In this document: positions 44,933 to 55,346 of the stretch, in pieces | How the letters are laid out: each line of letters begins with the position of its first letter | Position numbering within the stretch: the first letter of the stretch is position 1 | Assembly (NCBI GenBank): GCA_963774345.1 | Contig: CAVZFB010000027.1 | Coordinates: forward strand, 296,965-360,964 | DNA length: 64,000 bases | DNA from: AP-15 sp963774345 | GTDB lineage: Bacteria > Pseudomonadota > Alphaproteobacteria > ATCC43930 > CGMCC-115725 | Direction of reading: 5' to 3' | The notes under the pieces: model-generated | What the model saw: only the letters and a program-made list of their open reading frames with translations | Told to the model about the DNA's origin: nothing | The model's database searches: none | Position numbers and translations under genes: made by a program

Positions 44933-45493
44933 CGCGCTGCACCATCCACGCAAGGTGAACGCTCAGGGTGGCCGCTGCGATGTCGTGCGTCAGGCGTTCG
45001 ATATTGAGATCGCTCGACGATAAATTCGCAAAGGTGTTTCCGTGCACTCAATCCTTTGGAATTCGCGTCACCCAATCGGCCACAGGGTCGCCACTGCTCA
45101 TGTCGGCCTAAACCAGCCCGTCGCTCACGCGCACGCCGGGCTTCATGTAATCGGAGCATTACGCCCCGGCGCGCGCTCACCCGATTTTCCCACCACAACC
45201 GTGGACGCTAACGAGGTTTTCCGTCTGGCCCATCACCATCAGCCGAATTTCGCGTTCGTTCGCCAATCGAGCGCGCCCATTCGATGTAAGCCCGCATTCC
45301 CCAGATGAAAACGCTATTTCGAGCGCGCCCACGGTGACTTCGACCCCCCTTCGTCTCGCGGGGACGGCGATTTGCCGTTGATCAAAGGTTTCAAAGGCGC
45401 GACCTTTCCTCGAAATCGCGGGGTATCCGGCGGATGCCGGTTCAAAGTAGTCGATGGCGATCAAAACTACCGGCCACGGAGCAAAACGATAGA
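44933..45493. other. Intergenic stretch, nothing recognised
   Basis: About 560 bases before the molybdenum hydroxylase. Short frames on both strands show no domain and poor start contexts. No clear promoter or repeat seen. Confidence 0.5.
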
Positions 45494-47783
45494 ATGGACG
45501 GAGCGTTCGAGCCGCGGGTGGAGGATCACCCGCTTCTGATCGGTGCCGGGAATTTCCAGGATGACGAGGCGATCGCCGGCGCGGCCTGGGGTGTGTTTGT
45601 GCGCTCACCGCACGCGTTCGCCGACATTCGCGGCATCGACATTGCGTCCGCCCAGGCAGCGCCGGGCGTACTCGCGGTGCTGACCGCCGCCTCTCTCGAC
45701 GCGGCCGGCATCGGCTCGGTGTCGGTTCCGGTCCCGGTCCCGGGCAGCCCCGGCATGGTGTCGCCGCTCCGGCCCTCGCTCGTCCGTGACTGCGTGCGCC
45801 ATGTCGGCGATCCCGTCGCGCTCGTCGTCGCCGGGAGCGAGGCCGAGGCACTCGATGCGGCGGAGCTGGTCGAGATCGATTACGCCGCGCGCGACGCCGT
45901 CACCGACGTCGTCCACGCCGCCGTGCCCGAAGCGCCGCAAATTTGGCCTGAGGCGCCGGGCAATATCGCGGTCGACTGGCACCCTTATGGCGCGAAACCC
46001 GAGGACCGCGCCGAGCTCGACCGCATCTTTGCCGGCACGGCCCACATCGCAAGTGTCCGGCTCGTCAATCAGCGCATCGTCATGGCGCCGATGGAGCCAC
46101 GCACCGGCGTCGCCGTCTACGAACCCGAAACCGACCGCTACGTGCTTCACGTCGCCTCGCAGAGCGCCTTCGCGATGCGCCAGGCCGTTGCCCGCACGAT
46201 GGGTGTGCCGGTCGACAAGCTGCGCGTGGTGTCGCGCGACGTCGGGGGTGCCTTCGGCATGCGTACCTCGGGCTATCCCGAATACCCGGCAATGCTGCTC
46301 GCGGCGAAGATGTTGGGCCGCCCCGTGCGTTGGCGTTCGACCCGACAGGAGGCGTTCCTCACCGACAACCAGGCGCGCGACACCATCATCGAGGGCCGCC
46401 TCGCGATGGACGCCGACGGCAAATTCCTCGCCCTCGACATCGACAGTATCGCGGCGCTCGGCGCCTACCACACCTCGCACGGCGCTTTTATCGCGACGGT
46501 GAATTTCGCCCGCTGCCTGCCGTGCATGTACGACATCCCGGCGGTTGGTCTTCGCATCAAGTGCGTTTTCACCAACACGGTGCCGACCGGACCCTACCGC
46601 GGCGCGGGGCGCCCCGAGGCGAATTACTGCCTTGAGCGGCTGGTCGACGAGGCGGCGCGCATCACCGGCATCGATCGCATCGAGCTCCGCCGCCGCAACC
46701 TCATCTCAGCCGCGCGCATGCCCTACAAGACTGCGGTCGGAACCACTTATGACAGCGGCGATTTCGCGGCCGTCTTCGACGAGGCGCTCGCCAGCGCCGA
46801 TGTCGCGGGTTTCGCGGCGCGTCGGGCGACGTCGGAAACGGCGGGCAAATGGCGCGGCCTCGGCATCTCGTGCTTCCTCGAGATTGCCGGGGGCCAGCCG
46901 GGCGAGGGCGCCGCCGTCGCCTTTCCCGGCTCCAGCAAGCTTCTGCTGGCGATCGGCGTGCAGGCGAGCGGGCAGGGGCACCGCACGGTCTATCGCCGCC
47001 TCGGTGGCCGATTACCTCGGCATCCCGGCCGAGATCATTGAGGTCGCGCATGGCGACAGTGACGACGAGGTGCCGAGCGCCGCTGCAGTCGCCTCGCGCT
47101 CGACGATGTCGGTCGGCGGCGCGATCGCCACGGCGCTCGACGCCGTGATCGAAAATGGGAAGCGCCTTGCTGCGCATCTCCTCGAAGCTGCGGAAGCCGA
47201 CATCCAATATCGCGGCGGTGCATTCGAGATTGCCGGCACCGACCGCAACATCACGCTCTTCGAGCTGGCGCAGCGCGCCAAGCAGCTCGGCGACAGCCTC
47301 GATGCGAAAAGCTCGTTTGACGCCGCGCCGTCTTTCCCCAACGGCGTCCAGGTCGCCGAGGTCGAGATCGACCCCGCCACCGGGCGCACGACGCTTGCCG
47401 CCTATACCTGTGTCGATGATTGCGGCCGGGTGCTGCAGCCGGTGCTGGTTGAGGGGCAGGTGCAGGGCGGGGTCGCGCAAGGCGTCGGCCAGGCGCTGCT
47501 GGAATGGGGTCACTACGACGATGCGAGCGGCCAGCTCGTCGCTGGCTCGTTCATGGACTACGCGATGCCGCGCGCCGACGATCTGCCCGATATCGTCAGT
47601 CTGCTGCACCCGGTGCGCTGCACGACCAACCCGCTCGGCGTCAAGGGCGTCGGCGAGGCTGGTACGACGGCCTCGCTTGCCGCTGTGATGAACGCGGTCG
47701 CTGATGCCGGCGCCAATATCGACATGCCCGCCACCCCCGAGCGCGTGTGGCGGGCGCTGAGTGCAAATGCCGGAAGAACCTAA
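45494..47783 (+). pseudogene. Xanthine dehydrogenase-family molybdopterin subunit, frameshifted
   Basis: This is the large molybdopterin-binding subunit of an aerobic CO dehydrogenase/xanthine dehydrogenase family enzyme. It starts MDGAFEPRVEDHPLLIGAG (ATG 45494) and has the first domain (LRPSLVRDCVRHVGDPVALV), DVGGAFGMRT, and TGPYRGAGRPEANYCLERLV. One extra base near 47000 breaks the frame after GQGHRTVY. The other frame resumes SVADYLGIPAEIIEVAHGDS and holds the late GVKGVGEAGTTAS segment with the catalytic glutamate. The total of about 760 residues is normal. The medium (FAD) and small (iron-sulfur) subunit genes are not adjacent. The frameshift could be an assembly error. Confidence 0.88.
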
Positions 47784-48116
47784 GTTCCGTCATTCTGGGG
47801 CAGCCCAAAGGGCTGAACCCGGCTATATCGAACCGGGCAGCATGCCGCTATTAAGAAAGAAAAATTTGCGGAGCACCGCAATGTCCAACTTCCCCGAGCC
47901 AAGCCTATACCTGCTTATCGGACCTCGGCTCGGCGCCAGGTTTGTCGCGATACAGCGCGGCGGGGCCAGTCAACGGCCGACGGTGGCCCTGTCGGGTATG
48001 CAAACGCGCGATTTGCGATTGCTCAAAACGCTCCAGACAGCAACCGTGGCGTCGACGCCGCTGGCAATCTGGTGAATGTCGGATAAGACGACCGCGTTCG
48101 GGGAAGGTCCCATTCA
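47784..48116. other. Intergenic stretch between hydroxylase and LLM gene
   Basis: About 330 bases. A 104-codon frame runs through it but lacks any domain or ribosome-binding site. A GGAAGGTCC-like stretch just upstream of 48117 may serve the next gene. Confidence 0.5.
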
Positions 48117-49166
48117 ATGGAATTAGGTATCTATCACGAGTTTCCGGTGCTGCCGGGCCACAGCCAGGCCGAATGCTTCGCCGCGGGGTTCGACATCGTC
48201 GACGCCAGCGAGGAATACGGCCTCGACGTGATGTGGCTCGCGGAACTGCATTTCGACAAACGGCGCGCCCTCGCCGCCAGCCCGCTGGTCCTTGGTACCG
48301 CGATCGCAGCCCGCACCGAAAGGATCAGGATCGGAACCAGCGTGCAAGTGCTTCCGCTGGCGAACCCGCTTCGCATCGCCGAGGAAGCCGCGACCTTGGA
48401 CCACGTCTCCAAGGGCCGACTGATCTTCGGCGTCGGGCGCAGCGGCGTCGTGAAGACCTATGAGGCGCTGAACATCGCCTATTCCGAAAGCAAGGACCGC
48501 GAGATTGAGTGTCTCGAGATCATCCAGCGCGCCTGGCAGGAAGACAATTTCTCCTACAAGGGCAAGTTTTACGACATCCAAGACGTCACGGTCGTGCCGC
48601 AGCCGGTGCAACAACCGACGCCCGAAATCCGCATCGCGGCGGTGAGCGTCGAAACATTCCCCGCGGCCGGCAAAGCGGGCCAAGGCCTGTTCCTGTCGGT
48701 GCGGCACGAAGATGCGCGGCTGTTCAAGCAGCACATCGACGTCTACCGCAAAGCCTGGACCGACGCGGGACATCCCGGGGAGGCACCCGTTTATCTCCGT
48801 TGCCCCGGTTTCGTCGCCAAAACCGATGCGGCGGCCCAGGAAGCCTACGGGCCGACGCTGATGCGGCATTTCCAGAACCAAAGCCGCCTGCTCGCCAACT
48901 CCTCTCGTCGGCAAAACAGCCCGCCAGACCACCCGCGCTGGAAAACCTCGCAGCGCCTCACTGAAATCACGCTCGAGGAAACATTGCGCGGTTCGGTGTT
49001 CATTGGCTCACCCGATACGGTGGTGGGCAAGTTGAAAGACCTGCAACGCGACATCGGGCTGTCGGGCGTGCAGTTGGAAACCAATTGCGCGGGCCTGGCA
49101 GATCACGGGGCGGAACGGGAGGCGATCCGACTACTGGCGCGGGAGGTCAAGTCGGCATTCCGTTGA
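48117..49166 (+). CDS. LLM-class flavin-dependent oxidoreductase
   Basis: This 349-residue luciferase-like monooxygenase oxidises an unknown substrate with reduced FMN. It has the TIM-barrel start LGIYHEFPVLPGHSQ, DVMWLAELHFDKR, RTERIRIGTSVQVLPLANPL, RIAEEAATLDHVSKGRLIFG, and the late GSPDTVVGKLKDLQRD helix-loop typical of the family. It is alone in its transcript. The neighbours suggest catabolic metabolism, without a defined pathway. Looks complete. Confidence 0.9.
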   Translation: MELGIYHEFPVLPGHSQAECFAAGFDIVDASEEYGLDVMWLAELHFDKRRALAASPLVLGTAIAARTERIRIGTSVQVLPLANPLRIAEEAATLDHVSKGRLIFGVGRSGVVKTYEALNIAYSESKDREIECLEIIQRAWQEDNFSYKGKFYDIQDVTVVPQPVQQPTPEIRIAAVSVETFPAAGKAGQGLFLSVRHEDARLFKQHIDVYRKAWTDAGHPGEAPVYLRCPGFVAKTDAAAQEAYGPTLMRHFQNQSRLLANSSRRQNSPPDHPRWKTSQRLTEITLEETLRGSVFIGSPDTVVGKLKDLQRDIGLSGVQLETNCAGLADHGAEREAIRLLAREVKSAFR

Positions 49167-49317
49167 ATGCGGCTTCGAGCCTCCGCGGCGACGGTCGTGA
49201 ATGGGCGGATTGGGGCATGAAGGGCGGTTCGCGCCGCCGAGCCTGAGCGCCGGCTATGAGATCAGAAAGGAGACATCGCCGGGACGCACGGGAATGAGCG
49301 AGACGCGCCGGAAGCTG

Positions 49318-49581
49318 TCATTCGACATTGGAACCGCCGTGATACGAACCGCGGTCGCCGCAAAATCGCTCGGCGATTAGGCAATCGCCAGAGTACTTCG
49401 GCGTCGACGCCTTCCGAGCCGCAACGCGGCCCCGATGGCGTTGCGCGAGAAGAACGTATTGCGTCAGGCCGAAACGGGCAGCGACCAACGCAGTCCGATC
49501 GTCGCCGCCCAGGGGACAACCCATCATCGACGACATCGGCGCGACATAGACGCCGAACAGGTTGATTTCGGTGAACCTCAC
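49318..49581 (-). CDS. DUF1656-like protein, degenerate C-terminus
   Basis: The product begins VRFTEINLFGVYVAPMSSMM, which matches the start of the short DUF1656 membrane proteins encoded with FUSC-type exporters. The start GTG at 49581 overlaps the FUSC stop. The rest (DDRTALVAARFGLTQYVLL) resembles the second part of that family only in pieces; the two expected membrane helices are not clearly kept, so one or two frameshifts are likely. The HlyD-type partner that usually completes this cluster is not present. Confidence 0.5.
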   Translation of the reverse strand: MRFTEINLFGVYVAPMSSMMGCPLGGDDRTALVAARFGLTQYVLLAQRHRGRVAARKASTPKYSGDCLIAERFCGDRGSYHGGSNVE

Positions 49582-51644
49582 CGGAACCCTCCCGCGTCGA
49601 AATAGACCGCATGTTGGCCAAGCGCCTCCGACATCGCAACGATGCTGCTGCGCGCCCGAAGAGCGGCGGCGCCTGGACGCGTGGCGAGCGTCTTGTCGAG
49701 CGCGGCAAGGCGTGAGACTGCGGCTGCGCTGTCGCCCCACACTATGGATTCGAGCGCCGCATCGAGCTCGGATTGTAGATTCAGCCGCTGCGTAATGCGG
49801 CGAAGCTGGATGATTTTGGTACCTACCGACAGGGCTGCCAAAAGCTGCGAACGCTGCAGTGGTTCGGCACGATCCGGCAATGCTGAGAGCCGGCTGTACA
49901 TATGGCCTTCCCAGTCCGCGGGCGTTCGCGGGATCGGACCCGTCGCGAGCCGACGCAGATCGCGCAAGGTCAGCGCCAACAACCGACGCGACCGAAATGC
50001 CGGCGACAGCGGAGGGATCAACCGAAAAGACAGCGTAGCGGCGGTCAAGCCTGCGACGATAGCGAGCGCGCCATTGTAGAACTGTTCGGCATCGTAGTTC
50101 ATCTCGTTGGTGGGGGCCAGCAGCGGCACGAAATTCGCGGCCATCGCGGTGAATAATGCCGGATGCCTCGGCTGGGCAATCAGTGCACCGGTAGGCACGA
50201 GGTAAAGGCCGATAATAATGCTGAACCCGAAATAGGTGACCACCTGAGGCAACACGGCGAATTTGACCAAGGCCGCAAATGCCACGGCTAAGCCCGTGCC
50301 AAGCATGTAAACAATCGCGGCATCGTAAGCGTGGTCCGCTCGCAGCGCCAGCAGGATCACGCCGATTGCAGCCCAGGCGACAGCCGAGGCGCCGTTCGGC
50401 CATCCGGTCACGATCCAGAACAGGTCGGCGGCGCCGATCACGACGAAGGCGCGCCCGGCATTGACGAGAGCAGGAAGCCAATCGGGCGCGCGGAGCCGAA
50501 CGCTGCCGCGCCGGAGCGTTGGCCGCGCAGAATCCGCGACGAGCAGGGCCAGCCCGTTCAGCGCGTGGGAGATGCCCGCCAGCGCTTCGGCCGTTTGGTC
50601 CGCGAGCAGCCGCAGCGACGGGCTGGCGGGCGGTAATGCTATCAACCGCCGCACTGCCCGGTCGCAGATCCGGCGCAGGCCGACGGGATCGGCGATCCAG
50701 CGTGCCGGGCCCGCCCCGGACCCAGATCCAAAGCCGCCATTCTCCGTCGCGGATCGCAGTTCTTCCGGCACTTGTTTGAGCACGGCGTGCGTGCCCCGCT
50801 GAGCCCGGTCGGCCGACAGACTCCTCAGATGGACGGAGACTGCGCGCCAGCTCGACAAAGCCGCGAATAAACCATCGACGGCCGCCTGCAACACCGGTGA
50901 GTGATAGCGCAATTGCAATAACTCGCCGAAGGCTTCGTCGATGATCGGCTCGAGCGCAATGACGCGTCGGGCGAGCTCGCGTCGCACCCGCTGCGTGTCG
51001 TCGAAATCGGTTTCCGCCATCGCCAACGTGCGGGTGAACCGCCCGGAAATCTCGTATGAGATGCCGGAAAGAAGCGTAGCCAGCCGGCGGCGGGCGCCGC
51101 CCAAATCGGTTGCGGCAAGGATGACTCCCGCAGAAACGATGCCGATGCAGATTTCACTGGCGCGGGTGATTGCGAGCATGAAGGAGCTGGCATCCGGCCC
51201 ACCGGTCGCGCCAAGCTCGTCGCTGGCGATTATCGCGACCGTATAGCCGGCCAGTGCGGCCGCGTAGGCAGCAAAATTTTTCAGGAGTGTCGCGACTAGA
51301 GCGCAGCCGGCTCCCCACAGCGCCAAGCCCATCAGAAACGGCCGGCGGTCCTGCGGAAACCATGCCGTGAGCGCTACGACCGCCGCCGCACCCACGACCG
51401 TGCCGACCATACGGAACCACCCTTTGCGCAGCGAAACTCCTAAATGCGGTTGAGATACGGTCACTGCCGTGTAACCGGCCCAAAACGCGTTGTCGAGCTC
51501 GAGCCAGAATGCGACATAGAGCGCGAGGCACACCGACGCCCATAGCCGGAAGCCAAACAACAGCGGCGGCCCTACGGCTCTCAGCGCAGTCTTTAGCCGT
51601 TCAGCATCATAGACTCTCATAAATCTCGGAGAGGTCACCGTCAT
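49578..51644 (-). CDS. FUSC-family aromatic acid exporter-like protein
   Basis: This inner-membrane protein of 688 residues has the two FUSC halves. Each half shows several hydrophobic helices: LWASVCLALYVAFWLELDNA, YTAVTVSQPHLGVSLRKGWF and VVGAAAVVALTAWFPQ in the first; FVVIGAADLFWIVTGWPNGA, WAAIGVILLALRADHAYDAA and VPTGALIAQPRHPALFTAMA in the second. Large cytosolic loops lie between. Relatives (AaeB-like) export aromatic carboxylates with an HlyD partner. The start ATG 51644 is preferred over ATG 51692, because the extension is not hydrophobic or conserved. It is followed by a DUF1656-like gene in GTGA overlap. Confidence 0.87.
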   Translation of the reverse strand: MTVTSPRFMRVYDAERLKTALRAVGPPLLFGFRLWASVCLALYVAFWLELDNAFWAGYTAVTVSQPHLGVSLRKGWFRMVGTVVGAAAVVALTAWFPQDRRPFLMGLALWGAGCALVATLLKNFAAYAAALAGYTVAIIASDELGATGGPDASSFMLAITRASEICIGIVSAGVILAATDLGGARRRLATLLSGISYEISGRFTRTLAMAETDFDDTQRVRRELARRVIALEPIIDEAFGELLQLRYHSPVLQAAVDGLFAALSSWRAVSVHLRSLSADRAQRGTHAVLKQVPEELRSATENGGFGSGSGAGPARWIADPVGLRRICDRAVRRLIALPPASPSLRLLADQTAEALAGISHALNGLALLVADSARPTLRRGSVRLRAPDWLPALVNAGRAFVVIGAADLFWIVTGWPNGASAVAWAAIGVILLALRADHAYDAAIVYMLGTGLAVAFAALVKFAVLPQVVTYFGFSIIIGLYLVPTGALIAQPRHPALFTAMAANFVPLLAPTNEMNYDAEQFYNGALAIVAGLTAATLSFRLIPPLSPAFRSRRLLALTLRDLRRLATGPIPRTPADWEGHMYSRLSALPDRAEPLQRSQLLAALSVGTKIIQLRRITQRLNLQSELDAALESIVWGDSAAAVSRLAALDKTLATRPGAAALRARSSIVAMSEALGQHAVYFDAGGFR

Positions 51645-52087
51645 ATCTACCCCGGACGATTCCGGTCGCCAACGCATCCCGCTGGTAATCACACTTCGAG
51701 CCTAACCCACGATCAGGGCTGACCAGCATTAAGTGCCCCCAGCAAATCCGCGCGTCGATATTCGAATGCCTCTCATACCTCCAGATCGAAGACCTTGACC
51801 GATTTGATCTCGACATTCTTGCGCCCGCAAACCCGCGCTTTTGTGTACTCCCAAGGCCAGTTTCCTACCCAGCTGAGCCTCCATATCGGCTGCCGGAAGG
51901 TCCGGAATCGGGCATGAAGACCAGTTGCGCCTGCCAAGCCTGAGCGGCCGTTGTGGGTCGGGCTCGGTAGGCGGGCGTGCCCGGACTAAAAGTCGGAGAG
52001 ATGCCCTGACCCGTCATTCCGGTAGATTTGCCTCGCCCGCTGATCGGCGGGTGCTGGGGAGGGGCGGTCGGCTCGACGGAGGCGATC
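51645..52087. other. Intergenic stretch
   Basis: About 440 bases between the divergent FUSC gene and a recombinase. No gene is supported. It should hold the promoter of the exporter. Confidence 0.45.
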
Positions 52088-52690
52088 ATGCAGAACGTTC
52101 CCTGGAACAAAGGCCGTCTCACCGGGCAGAAGCGTCCGCTGAAGCCAAAGGACGTTTGGGCGATCCGGGTTCGGCTTCAGTTGGGGCACCGAGCCCGCGA
52201 CCTCGCTTTGTTTAATCTTGCCATCGATAGCAAGCTCAGAGGCTGCGATCTCGTGCGGTTACAAGTTGACGATGTTTGCGCCGGCGGCCGGGTTCGAGAC
52301 CGCGCCACGGTGATTCAGAAGAAGACAGGCCGCCCGGTTCAGTTCGAAATCACCGAGCAGACCCGATCCTCGATCCGAGACTGGCTTCCTGAAGTCGACG
52401 CGAGGAACGGGCAATACCTCTTCCCGAGCCGGTTCCGCGCGCAGCCCCACCTGTCGACACGCCAATATGCGCGGATCGTCCACACCTGGGTCGAGAGCGC
52501 CGGGCTTGAAAGCTCCGCCTACGGCACGCATTCAATGAGGCGGACAAAGGCGGCTCAGATCTACAAGAAGACGGGCAATCTGCGAGCCGTCCAACTGCTC
52601 CTCGGGCACACGAAGCTCGAAAGCACGGTGCGGTACCTCGGCATCGAGGTCGATGATGCGCTCAGCATCTCCGAGCAGATCGAGCTGTGA
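52088..52690 (+). CDS. Small tyrosine recombinase/integrase
   Basis: This 200-residue protein has only the catalytic domain of a tyrosine recombinase: LFNLAIDSKLRGCDLVRLQV with the first arginine, KKTGRPVQFEITEQTRSSI, YGTHSMRRTKAAQIYKKTGN with the HxxR pair, LLLGHTKLESTVRYLGIEVD with the tyrosine. The N-terminal core-binding domain is short (WNKGRLTGQKRPLKPKDVW). Such stand-alone proteins are common in Alphaproteobacteria. The start ATG 52088 was taken over the upstream ATG in the same frame. No element boundaries seen. Confidence 0.86.
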   Translation: MQNVPWNKGRLTGQKRPLKPKDVWAIRVRLQLGHRARDLALFNLAIDSKLRGCDLVRLQVDDVCAGGRVRDRATVIQKKTGRPVQFEITEQTRSSIRDWLPEVDARNGQYLFPSRFRAQPHLSTRQYARIVHTWVESAGLESSAYGTHSMRRTKAAQIYKKTGNLRAVQLLLGHTKLESTVRYLGIEVDDALSISEQIEL

Positions 52691-52868
52691 ACTGAGTAGA
52701 GAGGTCACGGCTCCGCGACAAGCGGGGCCGCGACGCTCCGGGGCGTGGAGTTTGCGCACGTCCACCAACGACCGTTACCGCCGACAAAACGCGCCGTTCA
52801 TGACCATCGCCCTAAACTACGAGGTCGGGTGGGAAGCAGTCCTTCGCCGTGACGCGCGAGGGTACTTT

Positions 52869-54569
52869 TTACGGATCGATCAGCTCAAAGCGATCGACAT
52901 CGACTAGCCCACGGTCGGTGATCTTTAGATGCGGGATGACCGGCAGCGGCAGAAAGGAGAGCTGCAGCAGGGGACCTGCAAGCGGGCAGCCCATCGCGCG
53001 AACTGCATCCCTCAGGGTGGCGACCGCGGGGCGGACCATTTCGGCCGACCCGCCGCTCATCAGGCCGGCAATCGGCAAGGGGAGTTCCGCTGTCACCTGT
53101 CCGTCGCGGACCGCGACAAAACCGCCGCTGAGCTCGATCACGCGGTTGACCGCAAGCGCCATGTCCTCGTCGCTTGCGCCGAGGGCGCAGAGATTGTGGC
53201 TGTCGTGCCCGACGGACGAGGCCAAGGCCCCTCGCTCCAGACCAAAGCCTTTGACAAAGCCGCGGCCGACATTGCCATTGCGCCCGTGCCGCTCCAGCAC
53301 GCACACCTTCAACAGATCGCGCGCCGGATCGGCATGCCGCTCTCCGCCGCGAAACGGCAGGTCGGCTTGCAGACGCTCGGTCAGGATCTTCCCCGGAATG
53401 ATGCCGATTACCGGGGTGGATGGGCCGGGCGCGGGAGCCGCGAAGGTTCGTGCGGTCACGGCGGGCAACCGCACCGAATTGCCGGCGGGCGGTGGCGGCA
53501 AGACACGATCTTGGAACGCCTGTTCCGTAACCGGTAGGCCGCGCCGCAGCACCATATGCACCGCGCAGGATGTCAGATCGTCGAGCAGCAGGATGTCGGC
53601 GAGATAGCCCGGCGCCACGAGGCCGCGATCGCGCAATCCAAAGCCGCGGGCCGCCGACCAGCTCGCGGTGCGATAGACCGCGGCTGCCGGGGCGCCGAGC
53701 GCGATCGCCCGGCGCACCAGATGATCTATATGCCCCTCCTCGTGAATGTCCAAGGGGTTGCGGTCGTCGGTGCAGAAGCCGAGAAACGGCGAGGTGAACT
53801 CATCGATCAGCGGGGCCAGCGCCGTGAGATCCTGGGAGGCCGTGCCCTCGCGGATCAGCACCTGCATGCCCTTCGAAAGCTTTTCGCGGCCTTCATCGAG
53901 ACTGGTGGTCTCGTGGCAGTTGCGCACACCGCAGGCAAGATAGGCGTTCAGGGATCGGCCGGACAGCAACGGCGCGTGACCATCGATATGCGCGCCCTGG
54001 AACGCCGCCAGCTTGTCGAGGCACTCGGGGTCTTTGTTCAGCACCCCCGGCACGTTCATGAACTCGGCGAGCCCGATCACCTTGGGATGATTGCGGTAGG
54101 CCACGAGCTCGGCTGCGCCGAGTCGGGCGCCAGAAGTCTCGAGCGCCGTCGCCGGCACGCAGGAGGAGAGCTGCACGCGCAAATCCATCGCAGTACCGAG
54201 CGCACTGTCGAGGAAATAGCGCAGGCCGGCCAAGCCGAGCACGTTGCAGATCTCGTGCGGATCGCAAATCGCCGTGGTCGTGCCACGGGTCAGCACGCAG
54301 CGGTCGAACTCGCCGGGGACGACGAGCGTGCTTTCGCAATGTACGTGGCTGTCGATGAAGCCCGGAACCGCGATGCGGCCGCCGGCGTCGATTTCGCGCA
54401 CTCCGCGGTAGCTGTCGCCGGTGCCGACGATCATCTCACCGCAGATCGCGATATCACCAGAATGAAACACACCGGTTGCAAGATCGAGGATGCGTGCGTT
54501 GCGCACGACCAGGTCCGCCGCCATGCGGCCCATTGCCTGATCGATCCGACGTTCCAGGGTCTCCCGCAT
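52869..54569 (-). CDS. ade: Adenine deaminase
   Basis: This 566-residue amidohydrolase converts adenine to hypoxanthine in purine salvage. The metal-binding motif is IDSHVHCESTLVVPGEF near residue 75, followed by RGTTTAICDPHEICNVLGL, HIDGHAPLLSGRSLNAYLA and FCTDDRNPLDIHEEGHIDH. The C-terminal domain includes SVGHDSHNLCALGASDEDMA. GGAGGGGG precedes ATG 54569, which is preferred over upstream starts. It is alone in its transcript and intact. Confidence 0.93.
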   Translation of the reverse strand: MRETLERRIDQAMGRMAADLVVRNARILDLATGVFHSGDIAICGEMIVGTGDSYRGVREIDAGGRIAVPGFIDSHVHCESTLVVPGEFDRCVLTRGTTTAICDPHEICNVLGLAGLRYFLDSALGTAMDLRVQLSSCVPATALETSGARLGAAELVAYRNHPKVIGLAEFMNVPGVLNKDPECLDKLAAFQGAHIDGHAPLLSGRSLNAYLACGVRNCHETTSLDEGREKLSKGMQVLIREGTASQDLTALAPLIDEFTSPFLGFCTDDRNPLDIHEEGHIDHLVRRAIALGAPAAAVYRTASWSAARGFGLRDRGLVAPGYLADILLLDDLTSCAVHMVLRRGLPVTEQAFQDRVLPPPPAGNSVRLPAVTARTFAAPAPGPSTPVIGIIPGKILTERLQADLPFRGGERHADPARDLLKVCVLERHGRNGNVGRGFVKGFGLERGALASSVGHDSHNLCALGASDEDMALAVNRVIELSGGFVAVRDGQVTAELPLPIAGLMSGGSAEMVRPAVATLRDAVRAMGCPLAGPLLQLSFLPLPVIPHLKITDRGLVDVDRFELIDP

Positions 54570-55346
54570 ACCCCCTCCGCTTTTTGGTGACATCCTGGCC
54601 ACTGCACGCGGCCGAATCCGGCAATCGGCTGCAACTAATCTCATACTTAGCGTCCGGGCGCGGTCTCATAATAGCGCAAGCTGGCATCTTCTCCAGGAGA
54701 CTTAGCCAGCCATGCTTGTGTGTTGTGAACACGGATCGTTCCGGCGGCGGGAACGAAGGGTCAGCAAACGCGCCGACGCCGATCAGCTGCGGCATGCGCT
54801 CCGGCTCCCAAAACACGGTCGATCCGCACTCGGAAAGAGAGTGGAAGATCACGTCCTTTCCTATGAGCGAGTTGCGGGTGAAGGTCTTCTAGGCGCCATC
54901 AACAACGTCACCGCGCTACGCTCGAAAAATGCGGCCATGCTGAATGAGCACCCTGTCCGGCGCTGGCAGTCAAGACAATGGCACATCGAAACGCGCAGGT
55001 TCTCCTTGGCAACTGAGCCGCAGTTTGCCGCAGGTTCAACTGGCGAAACGTTCGGTCACGCGACATAAACTCCTTACTTGGTGTCGCCGCACGCGGCCCG
55101 GCTGGGGGGCAAAGCGTCGGTTTCGATCTCGCGTCGTCCAGCGAGATCGCTCAACGTAAGGGTGGTGCTCATCCCCGCCCCTCCCGTGGCCGCAGCGCGA
55201 GCCCGTCAGGCTAGACGCCCTCACAAGCTGGAGAAGTAAGCTCGAATGCCCGAAGCGACGAACAGGGTGAAAGCGCCAATGGTACTACCGATCGTCCTGG
55301 TTAATAACCTCGAGCCTGCTACACGAACCCTCCGATACCGATAGAC
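54570..55346. other. Long intergenic stretch, no gene supported
   Basis: About 780 bases between ade and the methyltransferase. A 118-codon plus frame at 54712-55068 and minus frames overlap here, but none has a recognisable domain or a good start. It should hold the divergent promoters. Confidence 0.5.

Noticed and set aside
47761..48075. Plus-strand frame of 104 codons
   Set aside because: It begins inside the previous gene, has no domain, and its ribosome-binding context is poor.
53556..54590. Plus-strand frame of 344 codons opposite adenine deaminase
   Set aside because: It is an antisense shadow; the minus strand carries all adenine deaminase motifs.
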